Positions 22,022-33,488 of a stretch of DNA of 64,000 bases are shown here, in pieces (positions within the stretch are counted from its first letter, which is position 1; each line of letters starts with the position of its first letter). A model generated the notes under the pieces. That model had not been told where the DNA came from, ran no database searches, and saw only the letters and a list, made by a program, of their open reading frames with translations. The translations under genes and the position numbers were made by a program. Source of the stretch: Mallotus nudiflorus (lineage: Eukaryota; Streptophyta; Magnoliopsida; Malpighiales; Euphorbiaceae); assembly GCA_947683625.1 (NCBI GenBank), contig CANTUR010000038.1, forward strand, positions 2,046,001 through 2,110,000, in the 5' to 3' direction.

Positions 22022-25000
22022 TGTCACGACCCAAAACAGGGGCCATGACCGGCGCTAGGAAACGGGAACTCTTTCGAATCCGGAACCCGTAGCAAGCCTA
22101 AAAAAATAAAATAAATCATGCAATAATAACAATAATCATATATTATGCAGCGGAAATAAAAATCATAATATCATAATATTATTCACATCAACTGGATTTA
22201 AATCAAATTTCATCACATATATATATAATCTTTAATACAAATCCAGTTTATATATAATACATCTCTTTAAAATAAAATACATGAAATCCAATACTAATTC
22301 ACAACTACTGCAGTGTCTAGATAAAATAAATAAGACTCAAGTAGATAATTTACATAAAGAAGCCGGGGCGGAAGAAATCCGGCGTATCGACCTGCTACTG
22401 AGGTCTGAGGATGTTGACTCTCCTGAAAAATAGTCAACGGAGGGGAGTCAGACCTCACCGAGTGAATTACTATAATATATATACATACACACTAAATGAT
22501 AATGCATACAGTCAATAATACATATCTAATATGTATATGTACAGGCAAATTCACACAGATGCAGTAAAAATCATTTTTATATATTTTATTGAAAATCGCA
22601 GTTTATGAAGGATCACATAGAACCCTAGAATATCGCAACCTCAGAAATAGTGTTAAACAACACTCTAGCCATACAGGCTCACTTATTCCAAATATATCCA
22701 CTTAATCCATTTGGACAGTAGACTGGCCCCGAGACACTAAGTCAACCGAGCTCCAGCAGTCTGACTTCCAGTGTGATTGGCCCCGAGACACTTGGTCAAC
22801 CGAGCTCCAGCAATCACACCCACAAACCACATCTCACACATATCAATAACCACATCAAATCAATATCCACAGATAAGTTAGTATTATAGCCTAAATACTA
22901 TAGGCGTACCGGTACGTACTCGGTCCTAGTGCTGCCCACTAGGTAGCACGTTCTATCGATATCCTTCATTAATAAATAAATCATCCATTCATAAAAATAA
23001 ATGATGCATGAAGTTCAATAAAATAACAACATAAACCATATATATACCGGAAATATACCAAAAGTAAACCAGGTATATTTCGAGTATATATATGTCAAAT
23101 AAATCCAATCAAATCATAAATTAAATTAAAAATATATTTAGAAACATTTTAAATATATTTTATTAATAAAACATGTATATAATTTATTATATACCAAAAA
23201 TAAACCAAAAATATACTTAATATAAACCTAAGAAATAATCAAATTATTTATGCATATTTAATCAACATAAAACATGCATCTCTAAATCATGCATCCTAAG
23301 CATATATATATATATATATAGTATAGTAACTCACCTAGTGCGCTCCACGAGACGGGTCCGACAGGCCTGGTCCACTAGCCCTCGGTCTCGGCGCAACTAA
23401 ACAAGAAATAAATAATCGACATTAGAATAACCCTAACAGAAATCCTAGAATTCGATCTAGAGTATTTAAATACGGAAACAGAATTAGGGTTCGACTGGAC
23501 ATCACGTTTTACGAGAATTCTATCAAAAATCCGGCAGAACCTCCCCTGTAAAACGGACATCTCTCTACTCAAAAGAGCAGAGCCGACCCTGCAAAGAAAC
23601 ACACTTCAAAAATAAACACCACATCTCATTCACAACCCCTCGGTCGGACTCCAAACTACAATCTATAGACCGGGGTCCACAAACACGAAATAGTTCTGAA
23701 AATACCAAGAATATCCTTATAACATAGAAATACATTTTATAGGTAGAAATTACCTAATTAGCCTTTAAACACAATAAAAACCGATAAAAACTCATTTTAT
23801 TTGAAAAACCGTATATTATATATATAATTGAAAATAATTTATGAAAAATAGTTTTAATTAGTTAAAAATATCAAATAATTTGTAGAAATCATTTTTATAC
23901 CTTAAATAACTATTAAAACCAATTAAATTACATTTTTAGCCAATTTAGGGTAAAATTACCAAAATACCCATATATATATAAATATACTTAAATTACTTCA
24001 AAAGTTCATCAAAAATCATACAATTATCCAAAATTAATTTTCTCAACATATTTATCAATAATATTAATAATTAAACCCAATTAACCAATTAAATTCAAAT
24101 AAAACACAATTAACCCTAATTTCTCAAAATCACATAAACTTCAATAATTAAAAATAAATACTTAGAAATTCATAAAAATTCCAAATAAATTCCTATAATT
24201 CATTTCAACACCTAATTTAACCATAAATCCCAATTTCATAATTTAAATAATTAATTTCCAAAAATTAGAAAATAATATTAAAATATTCAAAAACACCCAA
24301 AAATCCAAAAAATCTCCAAAAATTCTACAAAAATTCATACATGTATATTGAGCTACTGGGAACAACATTTGTGAAGGGATATTTCATGAATCAATCAATT
24401 CGAAGCTCAAAAAAATCAAAAACCCTAATATGACCGAAATTGAAAATTCGAAACCTAAGCAATTCTAGACCATTTAAGCTCAAACCAAAGCTAGAATCAC
24501 ACTCACCGGACCTCAAGGAGTCGATGAAGACTGGCGGTGTCAAAAACGGTGGCCGGAGGAGGGAGAAACGGCGAAGGGTCGATTTTCGGCCAAAAGAGGA
24601 AAACTAGCTCGCCGGCGCCGGGGAAGGGAACTGCTGGCGGCGGGGGACGGCTAGGAACGGCGGTGGCAAGCCGGGAGGCACACCGACGGTAGGTGGCCGG
24701 AGTTGCAGTGGGAGGGAAGGAAGAATGGTGATGGTCGGGCGCGGGAGAAGGAAGAAGGAGAAGAAGAAAAAGAAAAAAAAAGAAAAAGAAAAAAAAATAA
24801 AATAATATTAAAATAATAATAATAAATAATAAAAAAAAATAATTTTAATAATTTAATAAAATAATTAAATAACAATAAATGAATAAACAAATAATAAAAT
24901 ATTAGGGTAATATATTAAACCCTAATTAAATAAATATATACACACATAGTCTTTATTTAGTATTTTAAAAATACGTATGAGTCCATGCAAGTCCGAAAAT

Positions 25001-25220
25001 ACATTTAAAATAATTAATAATAAATTATTTACGTGAAAATTTCTCCGAAAATGCAAGTCCCGGGAAAATTTTACGTAAAGAACTGTAGATAAAACACAGT
25101 AATTAAAATAGGTTTAAAATACATATCAACTCATAAAAATATCATATATATACATTCAAAATTTATTAACACTGCATATCCCGGTACAGTGTAAAATATT
25201 TAAAAACACGGGATATTACA
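22022..25220 (-). mobile_element. Chromovirus solo LTR 3 (3199 bp, TSD CATAA)
   Basis: TGTCACGACCC at 22022 to GGGATATTACA at 25220 (minus orientation), with perfect duplications CATAA (22017-22021 and 25221-25225). It sits within the 3' LTR of copia I; the intact 5' LTR of copia I contains a single CATAA here, proving the target site. Modules in reverse order include the stem-loop cassette (22720-22819), the hairpin island (about 23500-23580) and the GC-rich leader (about 24490-24770). Confidence 0.97.
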
Positions 25221-25225
25221 CATAA

Positions 25226-25269
25226 TAAGAAATTCATTCATATTTCTATGTTCTTATACTCTGATTACA
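25226..25269 (+). repeat. 3' LTR of copia I, last part
   Basis: TAAGAAATTCATTC through GATTACA corresponds to the last 44 bp of the 5' LTR. Followed by CTATC, the partner of CTATA in front of the 5' LTR. Confidence 0.93.
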
Positions 25270-26400
25270 CTATCCATAATGGAAATGAGCATTTACCTAT
25301 TTATATAACAAATTGTATGATGGGCCATAAATTGGGAGAATCTACACCCTAAGATGATCATCTCATGGCTATTGAGAACGAATCAAATCAAATGGTTCTA
25401 TTTCTCAATCTTTCTAACTTGCTCCTATGAAACCAAGAGGTTCAAAAGATTAAGAAAAATTGGTCATTCATAACCAATGATGAAGGATTCCTTAAAAAGT
25501 TAAGGATTAGTAATCCCTTTTAGAAATCAAATGGATTCGGTCTTATACATACGTGAGGAAAGTAATCAAAAAAGAAAGAAGAACTCATCTTCTTTCTTTT
25601 ATCACTCACATGATTCAGTTATTCATATTTTAAGAGCATTATCTTAGTTTTGAATGATGATTTGTGGTTGATTAAATCCCCTGCGTCATCTTACTTGTCC
25701 AACTGAGGTAGTTTGAATTTGGACGGTATCTTCATCTTGACTATTCTACTTATAAAGGGTGTTGTTCCTTTAAGCATGCATTTGTCCTCTTTCCTGAGTC
25801 CTTTGTGAGCCTTCTAATTTACCTCCTCAACCTTTTAGGTTATTTTGGAGTCATCTAAAGCTAGAATACTAGCGTTAGACTCCCCTTCTTGGTTCCAATG
25901 GCATTCCTTACTTCCAATGAGGATGTCTTGAGTTACAACTAGCAGGGTTATAATGTTATTATTTGGATTAGGCCTTTTAAGGTTGCTTTCTTGAGTTAAG
26001 GCACTCAACTATTGTTGCATTAAGGAAATATGAGTTTGGAAATTGCTAATCATGGTCTTTTTGTATGATAGAGGCAAATTAGGTGTCTGGGTGATGGTGT
26101 TTAAGTCCAGTGTGCTTATGGCAGGAAATTCTAATAAACTTAAAAAAGGTGTAAAGGGTACTGGTCTGCTAGTATATAGTAGGGGAACATAATAAAGGAA
26201 AGTTCTGCCCATATGAGATGACCATCCTTGGGCAAGTGGAGGTGGTGTGTATAAATCAAGAGGGGTTTGGGATGAAGGTCCAATTTGCTAGGGAGCTAAT
26301 GGATTAAGCTGGATAGCTGGAGCTGTACTTGGTGGTAGATTAGAAGTCATAGTGTGATTACTTTACTGGGTAGACAACACTGGCTTTATTTCAAGACATT
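25270..26400 (-). pseudogene. N-terminal part of gag of Tat element B
   Basis: This stretch lies between the element's primer-site region and the gag core at 13816, so it should be the gag N-terminus and leader. On the minus strand the longest piece (26212-26009, 67 codons, ending SNFQTHISLMQQ) fits the start of a long gag, but by itself has no recognisable motif. The assignment rests on position and continuity: the sequence runs into copia I at 25270 and resumes at 13816 with clear Retrotrans_gag motifs. Stops are frequent. Confidence 0.45.
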
Positions 26401-26449
26401 CCCATAGATGGCACCATTTGATAACTTATTTCTGGAAATTCTTGAATCC
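26401..26449 (-). other. Primer-binding-site-like region of Tat element B
   Basis: Downstream of the 5' LTR the minus strand reads TGGTGCCATCTATGGGAA, similar to the TGGCGCCGTCTGTGGGAA-like sequence commonly found at the start of Tat-type internal regions. The gap of about 30 bp from the LTR end is longer than usual and I do not assign the tRNA. Confidence 0.45.
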
Positions 26450-26760
26450 TACAAGCAAGTAATCAATAAGAGGCAAGGTGAGCGATAGGGAGGATCCTTA
26501 CAAATCCTCCAATGCCTAAGTTAGAATGGGTAGAGAGAGATTGTGTTTAAAGAGATAAAGAATGTGTGGTGAATAAAGAGAATAGAATGAATATAATGAT
26601 AGATGTGAGGAGTATTTATAAAGAAAGTGATGCTCAAACCTAAAAAGAATAAGATTACTCATCTTCCTAGGATTGGTGCCTTTCTTAGAATGTCCTTCCT
26701 ATTTGAATGTATTCTTAATTAGAGACTCTTCCTTATTAGATTGGGTATTCTTCTTCTACA
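26450..26760 (-). repeat. 5' LTR of Tat element B (about 311 bp)
   Basis: Minus-strand start TGTAGAAGAAG (26760), TATAAATA box near 26618-26625, then the conserved blocks CTAACTTAGGCAT and CACCTTGCCT also seen in the 3' LTR of element A. The end is placed at the TTGTA corresponding to TTGCA in element A. No matching 3' LTR was found, so boundaries are estimates. Confidence 0.6.
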
Positions 26761-26812
26761 AAAAATCTTTTTTTAGAGGACATAAACCTTATCATAATAG
26801 AAATATTTTTTA

Positions 26813-27440
26813 AAATCATATAACATTGTCATATAATAGATACAATCAACAAAAATTTTAAAAAGAATTATATTAATTTAACTCTAATTATAAATTCATA
26901 ATTTCAAAATCCTAGAAAAAAACAATATCTTGCGGTGCAGTTTGTGGAAGGCAAAGCTGGGGGGGACCAAATTATACTGCACGTTTTTTTTTTCCAAAGA
27001 AAATGTTATGTCTTATGACAACTACCACATTTTTTTTTTCTACATTGTTTTGGAAAAAATGTATATAATTAGGAAAAGCATATTTGCTAACATCACATAT
27101 GGTGAGAATGTAATTGCCATATTTAAAAAAAAAAAAAAAAAACCTGCTCCACATAGTCATGCTCATTCGCACTTCATGTATATACACGTCTCCTAATTAT
27201 TGAGGGGATTTAAAAAAAAAATGATTCCAGCTATTGCTCTAAATTTTAATTATTTTCTAGATATATTTTTTAATTTTCATTTGTGTTATCTTTGCATGTG
27301 TATTTTTTTCATGGACACCAATAAAAATTTTATACTTTTACCCTTAAATTTTTTTACGCCCCGTAAAATAGAAAAAATAACGCCACTATTCACATTGCGA
27401 AATACAACGGAAATCTTTGCCTTTTTGCATTTTGTTTCCG
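26813..27440. repeat. Copy 1 of a dispersed duplicated segment
   Basis: Shares with the second copy the blocks GTCATATAAT, ATCAACAAAAAT, TAATTTCAAAATCCTA, TGTTATGTCTT, ATAATTAGGAAAAGCAT, ATTGAGGGGATTT and TTTTCATTTGTGTTA. The second copy is split by copia III, whose target duplication TATTC lies within it. Function unknown. Confidence 0.8.
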
Positions 27441-27521
27441 TTTCATCCTGTTTAAAAGTATTTATGAATGTTAACATTATATCCACACATAAATATTGAT
27501 TATTTAACATGAAAAGCAAAC

Positions 27522-27522
<1 letters not shown>

Positions 27523-27580
<58 letters not shown>
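27523..27580. repeat. (AT)n microsatellite
   Basis: About 58 bp of uninterrupted alternating AT following ACCAC. Confidence 0.95.
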
Positions 27581-27582
<2 letters not shown>

Positions 27583-28312
27583 TTAGTCATTCTAGAGGAT
27601 AATAAAATTATATTACATAACTTTATAATAAATTTTAGTAATTTTTACTAATTATCATATTTTTAAAATTATAATAAATTGTTATATAAATTTTTTAATT
27701 TATCATATATCTATTTACGGTCAAAATAATATATGTTCATGTTGATATCTCAGAGTATAAAGCTTTTAATTGGACATTTTTTTTATATTTTTTGTCTTTT
27801 ATTAACTTAATTTTTAAAATTTTTTAAAAAATCTCGTTTGTATATTAGTCGGTGGATTTTGATAGATAGTGATTGATCAAAAATAAATTTTTTTTTATTA
27901 ATGATACTATATGTTTAATCAGATAAATGGTAAAACAAATGTCATAATAATTTAATGTATTTGTTTCAAATTTATTCTTCAAATACAAAACACTCAGTTT
28001 TTTTATTCAATTCATAATAAGTTGATGTAATATATATAAGATAAATAAATTATTTTACAAAAATTATTGTTAAAAAGTTAACATGTATATACATATGTAT
28101 GATGTGTGTATAAAATGAAATTATTATACTAACAATAAACTTTAGATTAGTTGGCAGGAGATATTTTTATTTAAGTAATGTCTCAATTTTGAGTCATGAT
28201 ATATATAATTAAATCAATAATTGTTAAAAAATCCTTATAATTTTTATGATTTTTTCCGAGTCAACCTAAATTAATTAGAATACAATATATAAACTACGCA
28301 TACCAATAGTTC

Positions 28313-28341
<29 letters not shown>

Positions 28342-28346
<5 letters not shown>

Positions 28347-28440
28347 GGAAGGAGGAGCCCGTAGAATTCGAACCGCCATAGGTGACATCTTAAAAAAATG
28401 CCTTTCCGCCCAGGCCAAAGGGCCTAGTTACTCTTTCCAT
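28342..28440 (-). repeat. tRNA-derived SINE-like head with A and B boxes
   Basis: On the minus strand, TGGCCTGGGCGG resembles a pol III A box and GGTTCGAATTC is a near-perfect B box (consensus GGTTCGANTCC). They are about 31 nt apart, as in tRNAs and plant SINEs. The rest of a tRNA cloverleaf (acceptor stem, CCA end) is not present, and downstream on this strand comes an AT run, as in a SINE tail. Alternative: a chance A/B pair in a diverged repeat. Target duplications were not identified. Confidence 0.45.
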
Positions 28441-28596
28441 TTTTTACATATGAAGAATACAACTACCATTAACTTGCAATCAACAAATAGCAACGAAATA
28501 ATAAATTGTGTTGAAATATTAGCAAATATCAATTGTTTTTAATTATAAGTGTTAATTATAAGTAATATTTAAAATATAGAAATGTATATTTTTTAA

Positions 28597-28757
28597 AATC
28601 ATATAATGTTGTCATATAATAAATGCAATCAACAAAAATTAAAAATTAAAAAAAACTATATTAATTTAACTTCAATTATAAATTCGTAATTTCAAAATCC
28701 TAAAGAAAAAAAAAAAATATATATATATATATCTTGCACCTTGTGGAATGTATATTC
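28597..28757. repeat. Copy 2 of the duplicated segment, left part
   Basis: Corresponds to 26813-26950 of copy 1, including the stretch up to CTTGTGGAA, and stops at the copia III target duplication TATTC (28753-28757). It continues at 37084 behind copia III. Confidence 0.8.
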
Positions 28758-29136
28758 TATTAAGAGAACTTACACACTTAACAACCAACTTGACTCTACA
28801 AATTGGAGTGATAAGGTTTTGAAAGATAAGGAAGTTAAATGGAGTGATAAGGAAGATAATCAAACTATGGTTGTTATTCCTAATATAGCAAATCATAAGA
28901 GTAATTTAAGGAGTTGTATCGGAACTCAATCACATTAAAATGGTAAGATAACAAAAGAGCAAAGTGATAACACAAAGCTAGGAATGTGATTGATTCAAAT
29001 CCTATATGTTTTTTACTTTCCTTCTATCTATTACTGTACAAAGTCTATAAATATAATAAGAATATAACTCTCTTCTCACATTGAAAAGAGAAGTTATTCA
29101 ATAGACAAAAACTTGCTTACTTTCAATTTTTCTTTA
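28758..29136 (+). repeat. 5' LTR of copia III (379 bp)
   Basis: Begins TATTAAGAGAAC and ends TTCTTTA just before the PBS-like site. A TATA-like CTATAAATATAA lies near 29045, followed by CTCTCTTCTCACATTG. Differs from the 3' LTR by scattered substitutions but has the same length. Confidence 0.93.
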
Positions 29137-29148
29137 TAGTATCAAAGC
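29137..29148 (+). other. Primer-binding site of copia III, mutated
   Basis: TAGTATCAAAGC differs at two positions (both G to A) from TGGTATCAGAGC, the initiator tRNA-Met complement, and lies directly after the LTR. Confidence 0.8.
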
Positions 29149-29188
29149 TTTTGTGAGACAAGAGAGTTTTGTACTGATTTTTTTTTAA

Positions 29189-30170
29189 ATGGCTTCCACA
29201 ATATCATTGAACGTTGCCAATTTTGTTACTCTCAAAATTACACCAAAAAACTATCCACTATGGCGTGAATAACTTCTTGCCTTTGCAGAAAGTCAAGATA
29301 TGGCTATCTTCTTATCAGTGAAAAGGTAAAACCAGCCATGTGTACTAATATTACAACTGAAAAAACTTTAACCAAAGAAGATGAAACAAAACAAATTTCA
29401 GAAGACTATCTTAAATGGCGAAAAAAAGATAATCTCTTGCGTGGGTGGATCATTGAAACACACATCGAAGAGGCCTTACATTTGGTCATCGGCCTAAAAT
29501 CATCCCAATTAGTTTGGAATGCTTTGAAGGAAGAATATGCTTAGGATTCTCAAGAACTAGAATTCACTCTACGCCAACAACTCATATACCTCAGAAAAGA
29601 ACCGAATCAATCTTTAGAAGAACACTTGAGGAATTTTAAAAGTATATGTGATAGTCTTGCAGTCATAGGGAATCCGGTACCTGACAAGGCAAAAATCTAT
29701 TCTTTATTTGCTAATCTTGGCTCAAAGTATGAATCCTTCACAACTGCAATGCTCAAACCTCCCATGCCATCTTATTAAAAGGTGGTATCACTCCTATAAG
29801 GTTCAAGCAAAGAAATTCATGGGTTGAAACATCCAGTTCACCAATATATGCATTTTATAGTCAACGTAACCAAAACCAATAACAAATATATAGTAACTGC
29901 AATAACCAAAACAATCAGTTCACCTCAAAATGTAGAGGTTTTCATGCTATTAACAGTAATTTTCAATACCCAAATTATGCAGGTATGACTCAAGACCATA
30001 ATAACAATCATAAAGAGACAATAATTAAGCTCCACGACCACCACCTTCTAGCAAATGATGAACGACAAACACAGAGAGGGAGATGTACAAGAATGATGTT
30101 TGTCAGCTCTGCGGGAGGCTTTGACATGTTGCCAAAATTTGTTAGAGCTTACCAATATAGCCAATGAACA
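29189..30170 (+). pseudogene. Gag of copia III
   Basis: ATG at 29189 opens MASTISLNVANFVTLKITP, followed by NYPLWRE, the signature of copia gag N-termini (UBN2 family). A stop sits after the Glu, and the downstream frame (29338-29544) continues with a gag helical region, ending VWNALKEEYA. The section LRKEPNQSLEEHLRNFKS (from about 29590) is typical of the gag C-terminal half. A broken zinc knuckle with CQLCG is near 30095-30135. At least four stops and frameshifts are needed to join these pieces. It would have formed the particle shell. Confidence 0.8.
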
Positions 30171-30214
30171 ATGCTAATATTCTTTAAGCTCTTACCACTC
30201 TTACCATGGACACT

Positions 30215-30497
30215 TCAGTTGCAAACACAAAATGGACAACTGGCACTGGTGCTTTAAACCATGTGACTGCACATTCAGGTATGCTTCAAAATCTCTAAAA
30301 TTATATTAGTCATAATTCCGTCTTTATTGGTGATGGTTTGTTTTAAAAAATAAATGCAATTGGGCATACTTTAAATTTTGATGGTAAGAATAAAATATTC
30401 CTACGTGATGTCTTGCTTGTGCCACAGTTAACTAGAAATTTATTGTCCATTAGTCAATTAACCAAAATTATCCATTAAAATGTGAATTTAATGTTAA
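30215..30497 (+). pseudogene. Protease of copia III, interrupted by the divergent LTR
   Basis: The translation contains WTTGTGALNHVTAHSG, matching the copia protease active-site block W..DTGA..H, with the catalytic Asp changed (TTG instead of DTG or DSG). It is followed by FIGDG and LRDVLLVPQLTRNLLSISQLT, the conserved V..LP.L..NLLS..QL block. The divergent LTR starts at 30498. The domain resumes at 33731 with TTGRPLLMGQRKGDLYVLP, the classical lead into the pre-integrase region. Confidence 0.78.
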
Positions 30498-31152
30498 TGT
30501 CACGATCCAAACCAGAAGTCATGACCAATGCTAAGGAACATAAATTTTTTCGAATCCGGAACCCGTAACAAACCTTAAAATAAAAACACAAGCAATAATA
30601 AATAAAATACACCATAATTAAAATTTTAATCGATATAAAATAAATACTAAAATCTCATTTCATAAAATAAAAAAAATATTCATACAATATTTAGATATAA
30701 GTCTTTAAACCAAAGTAACATACTACCGATACAATACACTACTACTGTAGTTTTCTAAAGTATAGTAAAAGTTCAGATAAATAAATTACATAATCTAGCC
30801 GGGGCTAAAGAAGATCGGTGAAGAGGTCTACTATTGAGGTCTGAAGAAGAATATTCTGAAAAAAAATATTAAAGGGAGTCGGACCTCACTGAGTGGATTA
30901 TTATAATATATATACATGCAACCTAAATCCATATACACTCAAGTATCAGTATAATATATATACACACACACACACACACATATATTTCACACAGATGCTA
31001 AAATTCATTTTTTATATATAATAAAAGCATAAAATTATTTTAGTTAAAGGACTAAAGCAGAACCCTAACAGTTCACAACCTCGATCATAATAATCAATAG
31101 CCAACAGGTCTATCCAAAACTCCAAGTATTTATTTATCCAACTTAAGGTAAT

Positions 31153-31255
31153 AGATTGGCCCCGAGCACACTAGGTCAATCGAGGTTCCGCAATCTCACT
31201 ACTGACATGATTGGCCCCGAGTACACTAGGTTAACCTAGGATCCACACTCAACTT
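31153..31255 (-). other. Duplicated stem-loop cassette in the divergent LTR
   Basis: One hairpin pairs AGATTG (31153-31158) with CAATCT (31191-31196). The same position in the main family pairs AGACTG with CAGTCT, so one C-G pair is replaced by a T-A pair and pairing is kept. The apical sequence still contains CTCGGGGCC and a GTTGAC-like word. The other hairpin's arms are weakened. Confidence 0.5.
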
Positions 31256-33423
31256 AACCAATAACGAACATCTCAATAAAAATTATTAAATTCTCAACCG
31301 AATTCTACCATACTTTTGTGCAACAGTCCTAGCGTAGCCTACTAGATAGCACGTTCTATTGCTATCCTTCAAATCATTCTTATAATTATTAAAAATAATA
31401 AAATGCATGATATGAACATGTAGCATTCATTTAAAGAGGAATATACTAATTTTATACCAAAAGTATACTGACAATATATTAAATGTATACTAAACATATA
31501 CTAGACATATATGCCACAAATATACCCAAATATACCAAAAATATACCAAAAATATACTGACAAATATACCCAAATATACGAAAAATTACAACATGCATAA
31601 ATATTGCATATATATTGAAATCTATCAGAAATATACCAAAAATATACTAAATCATTTAATGACATAAATCATGTTTAAACATATAATGAAAATGTGAAAA
31701 TCCTTATTCATGCATCCTATATGCAATGCATATATAAAAATAATTACTCGTAAGTTTGCGCTCTTTGAGACTAACTTGACGGGCCTGGTCCAATAGACCT
31801 CGATCTCGGCGTAGTTAGAAAAATAAATAATAATAAAATTAGAATAAATTCCAAAAGTATACTTCTAAGAATTCTAAGAAAAACTCGATCTAAAAATTAA
31901 AACTCAGTTAAAAACTAGAGACTTAGGATCGACTCGACGTCATATTTTACGAGAATTCTACCAAAAATTCGACAAAGTCTCATGTGTAAAACAGACATCT
32001 CTATACTGAAAAGTAGAGTTGATCCTGCAAAAAAACGCACTTTTAAATTCACAAGGCTCAACACCTCGGGTTGAGACCCCGAACTACACAAATTTCTAAC
32101 CGAGGTTCACAATTCACCATAAATCAATATTAAATATTAAATATAATAAAAATCATTAAATTCCATAAATATCCATAAAATAACAAAATATAATATATTT
32201 AAACATAAAAAACATCTAATATAATTATTTTCACATTAACTAAATAAAATCTCAAATAAATTATATAATATTAATAAAAATCTGATTTTTCAATTATTTA
32301 ACATAAAATAGAAAAATTCACAATTAATTACTTAAATAGTCCAAATATATATTAAAAATAGTTATAAACTTATTTAATCACAAAAATAGTATATAAAATT
32401 ATTATTTGAATATCTTTTCAAAAATTAGTATTAATTAGTTAAAAATTGTAAATAATTCATAAAAATTATTTTAATACCATTTATTATTCCAAAATTATTT
32501 AAAACATGTTCTTTAACTATAATTTCAATAAACACATAATTTACTTATAAATTCAAAATTCAAATAACACCTAAATATTTACTAAAAATTACTTAAGATT
32601 ACTAAAATTCATTTTAATACTAATTATTATTCCAAAATTACTTAAAACATACTAATTAACAATAATATCAACTAAAATAAAAAAAATTCACCAATTTATA
32701 TTAATTTTTTCAAAAATTAATTTTTTATATAAACATTTAAAAATTCATAGTAAATAATCGGGATAGAATTTTAATATAATTCCTTCACAAACTATACTCC
32801 AAATAAATCAAACAATTTATTAAAAATAAAAGGATTTTTTGACGAGAGTCACTAAAATAGTGACTCGCTGGAAAATTCATACCCAAAAATTTTAAAAAAT
32901 CATATTTGTGAAGCTTAAACTACCCTAAACAACATTTCTAAAGAATTTAACTTAAAACTCAAGAAATCAAGCTTAAAAAATTGAAAAACTAAATTAGGCA
33001 TAAACTAAAATCTTGAGAAAACTCACAATCAAAGAAATTTAAGTTTGAACCAAGCTTACAAACGTGTTCCTCATAGCTCAAAGGGTCAAGAGAATCCAAG
33101 AACGCGAGCAAAGGCAACCGAAATCAATGCTAGCGATCATGGCTGTTGCTTCAATTCAGGCGGATTTCGACGGCTTCTGAAGGTTTGCAGGCGTTCAGAA
33201 GGTGGTGGTGGTTGGTGGCGCTTCGGCGAGGCTAGGTGGCTACTGGAAGTCACGCAATGATAAGGGAAAAAATACATAAAGAGAAGGGAAAAAGAAGAAA
33301 AGAAAAGGGAAAGAAATGGGAAAAGAAGGGGTTGATCGAAATTTGACCATGTAATACACACACACACACACATATATAATACAACACCTAACACAAACAC
33401 ACACAACACATGCACATTACATG

Positions 33424-33455
33424 AACAATTAATAATAATAATAATAATAATAATA

Positions 33456-33486
<31 letters not shown>
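33424..33486. repeat. Trinucleotide AT-rich run forming a perfect inverted pair
   Basis: About ten AAT/TAA triplets are followed directly by about ten ATT/TTA triplets (junction near 33455), inside the divergent LTR. It can fold into a long A-T hairpin. It also yields an artificial run of isoleucines in one frame. Confidence 0.9.

Positions 33487-33488
<2 letters not shown>

Larger units (their letters stand above)
13817..25269 (+). mobile_element. Copia I: Ty1/copia element carrying two nested chromovirus solo LTRs
   Basis: The 234-bp 5' LTR (13817-14050) is followed by an initiator-Met PBS, gag, protease, integrase, RT and RNase H remnants, a PPT (21821-21831) and the 3' LTR (21832-22021 plus 25226-25269). 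Integrase lies before RT, which defines Ty1/copia. Removing the two solo LTRs and their duplications leaves just under 5 kb, normal for the group. Target duplications are CTATA (13812-13816) and CTATC (25270-25274), 4 of 5 matching. It is inserted in the gag of Tat element B. All genes have stops. Confidence 0.93.
9490..26760 (-). mobile_element. Degenerate Tat-type Ty3/gypsy element B, split by copia I
   Basis: Read on the minus strand the element runs from a 5' LTR (26760-26450) and primer-site-like sequence through gag (26400-25270, continuing 13816-13327), protease (about 12790), reverse transcriptase (about 12010-11340), RNase H (about 10690-10430) and integrase (about 9960-9560). Domain order RT-RNase H-integrase is that of Ty3/gypsy, and the RT motif YVDD with the style of protease and gag fits the Tat/Athila (non-chromovirus) group. 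All frames carry stops and frameshifts. A 3' LTR is not found around 9.0-9.5 kb, so the 3' end appears truncated. The copia element at 13817-25269 sits inside gag. Confidence 0.8.
26761..28757. other. Gene-free AT-rich stretch with copy 1 of a duplicated segment
   Basis: The part from 26813 to about 27440 is one copy of a segment that recurs at 28597-28757 plus 37084-37620 (see findings). The long (AT)n run at about 27523-27580 follows. From 27600 to 28320 the sequence is A/T-rich with no recognisable frame. A SINE-like sequence lies at 28342-28440. The frames around 26930-27500 on both strands are low-complexity and unsupported. Confidence 0.6.

Noticed and set aside
28342..28542. 66-codon plus-strand frame beginning MREGGARRIRTAIGD
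   Set aside because: Antisense of a SINE-like pol III promoter region, so the protein is unlikely.
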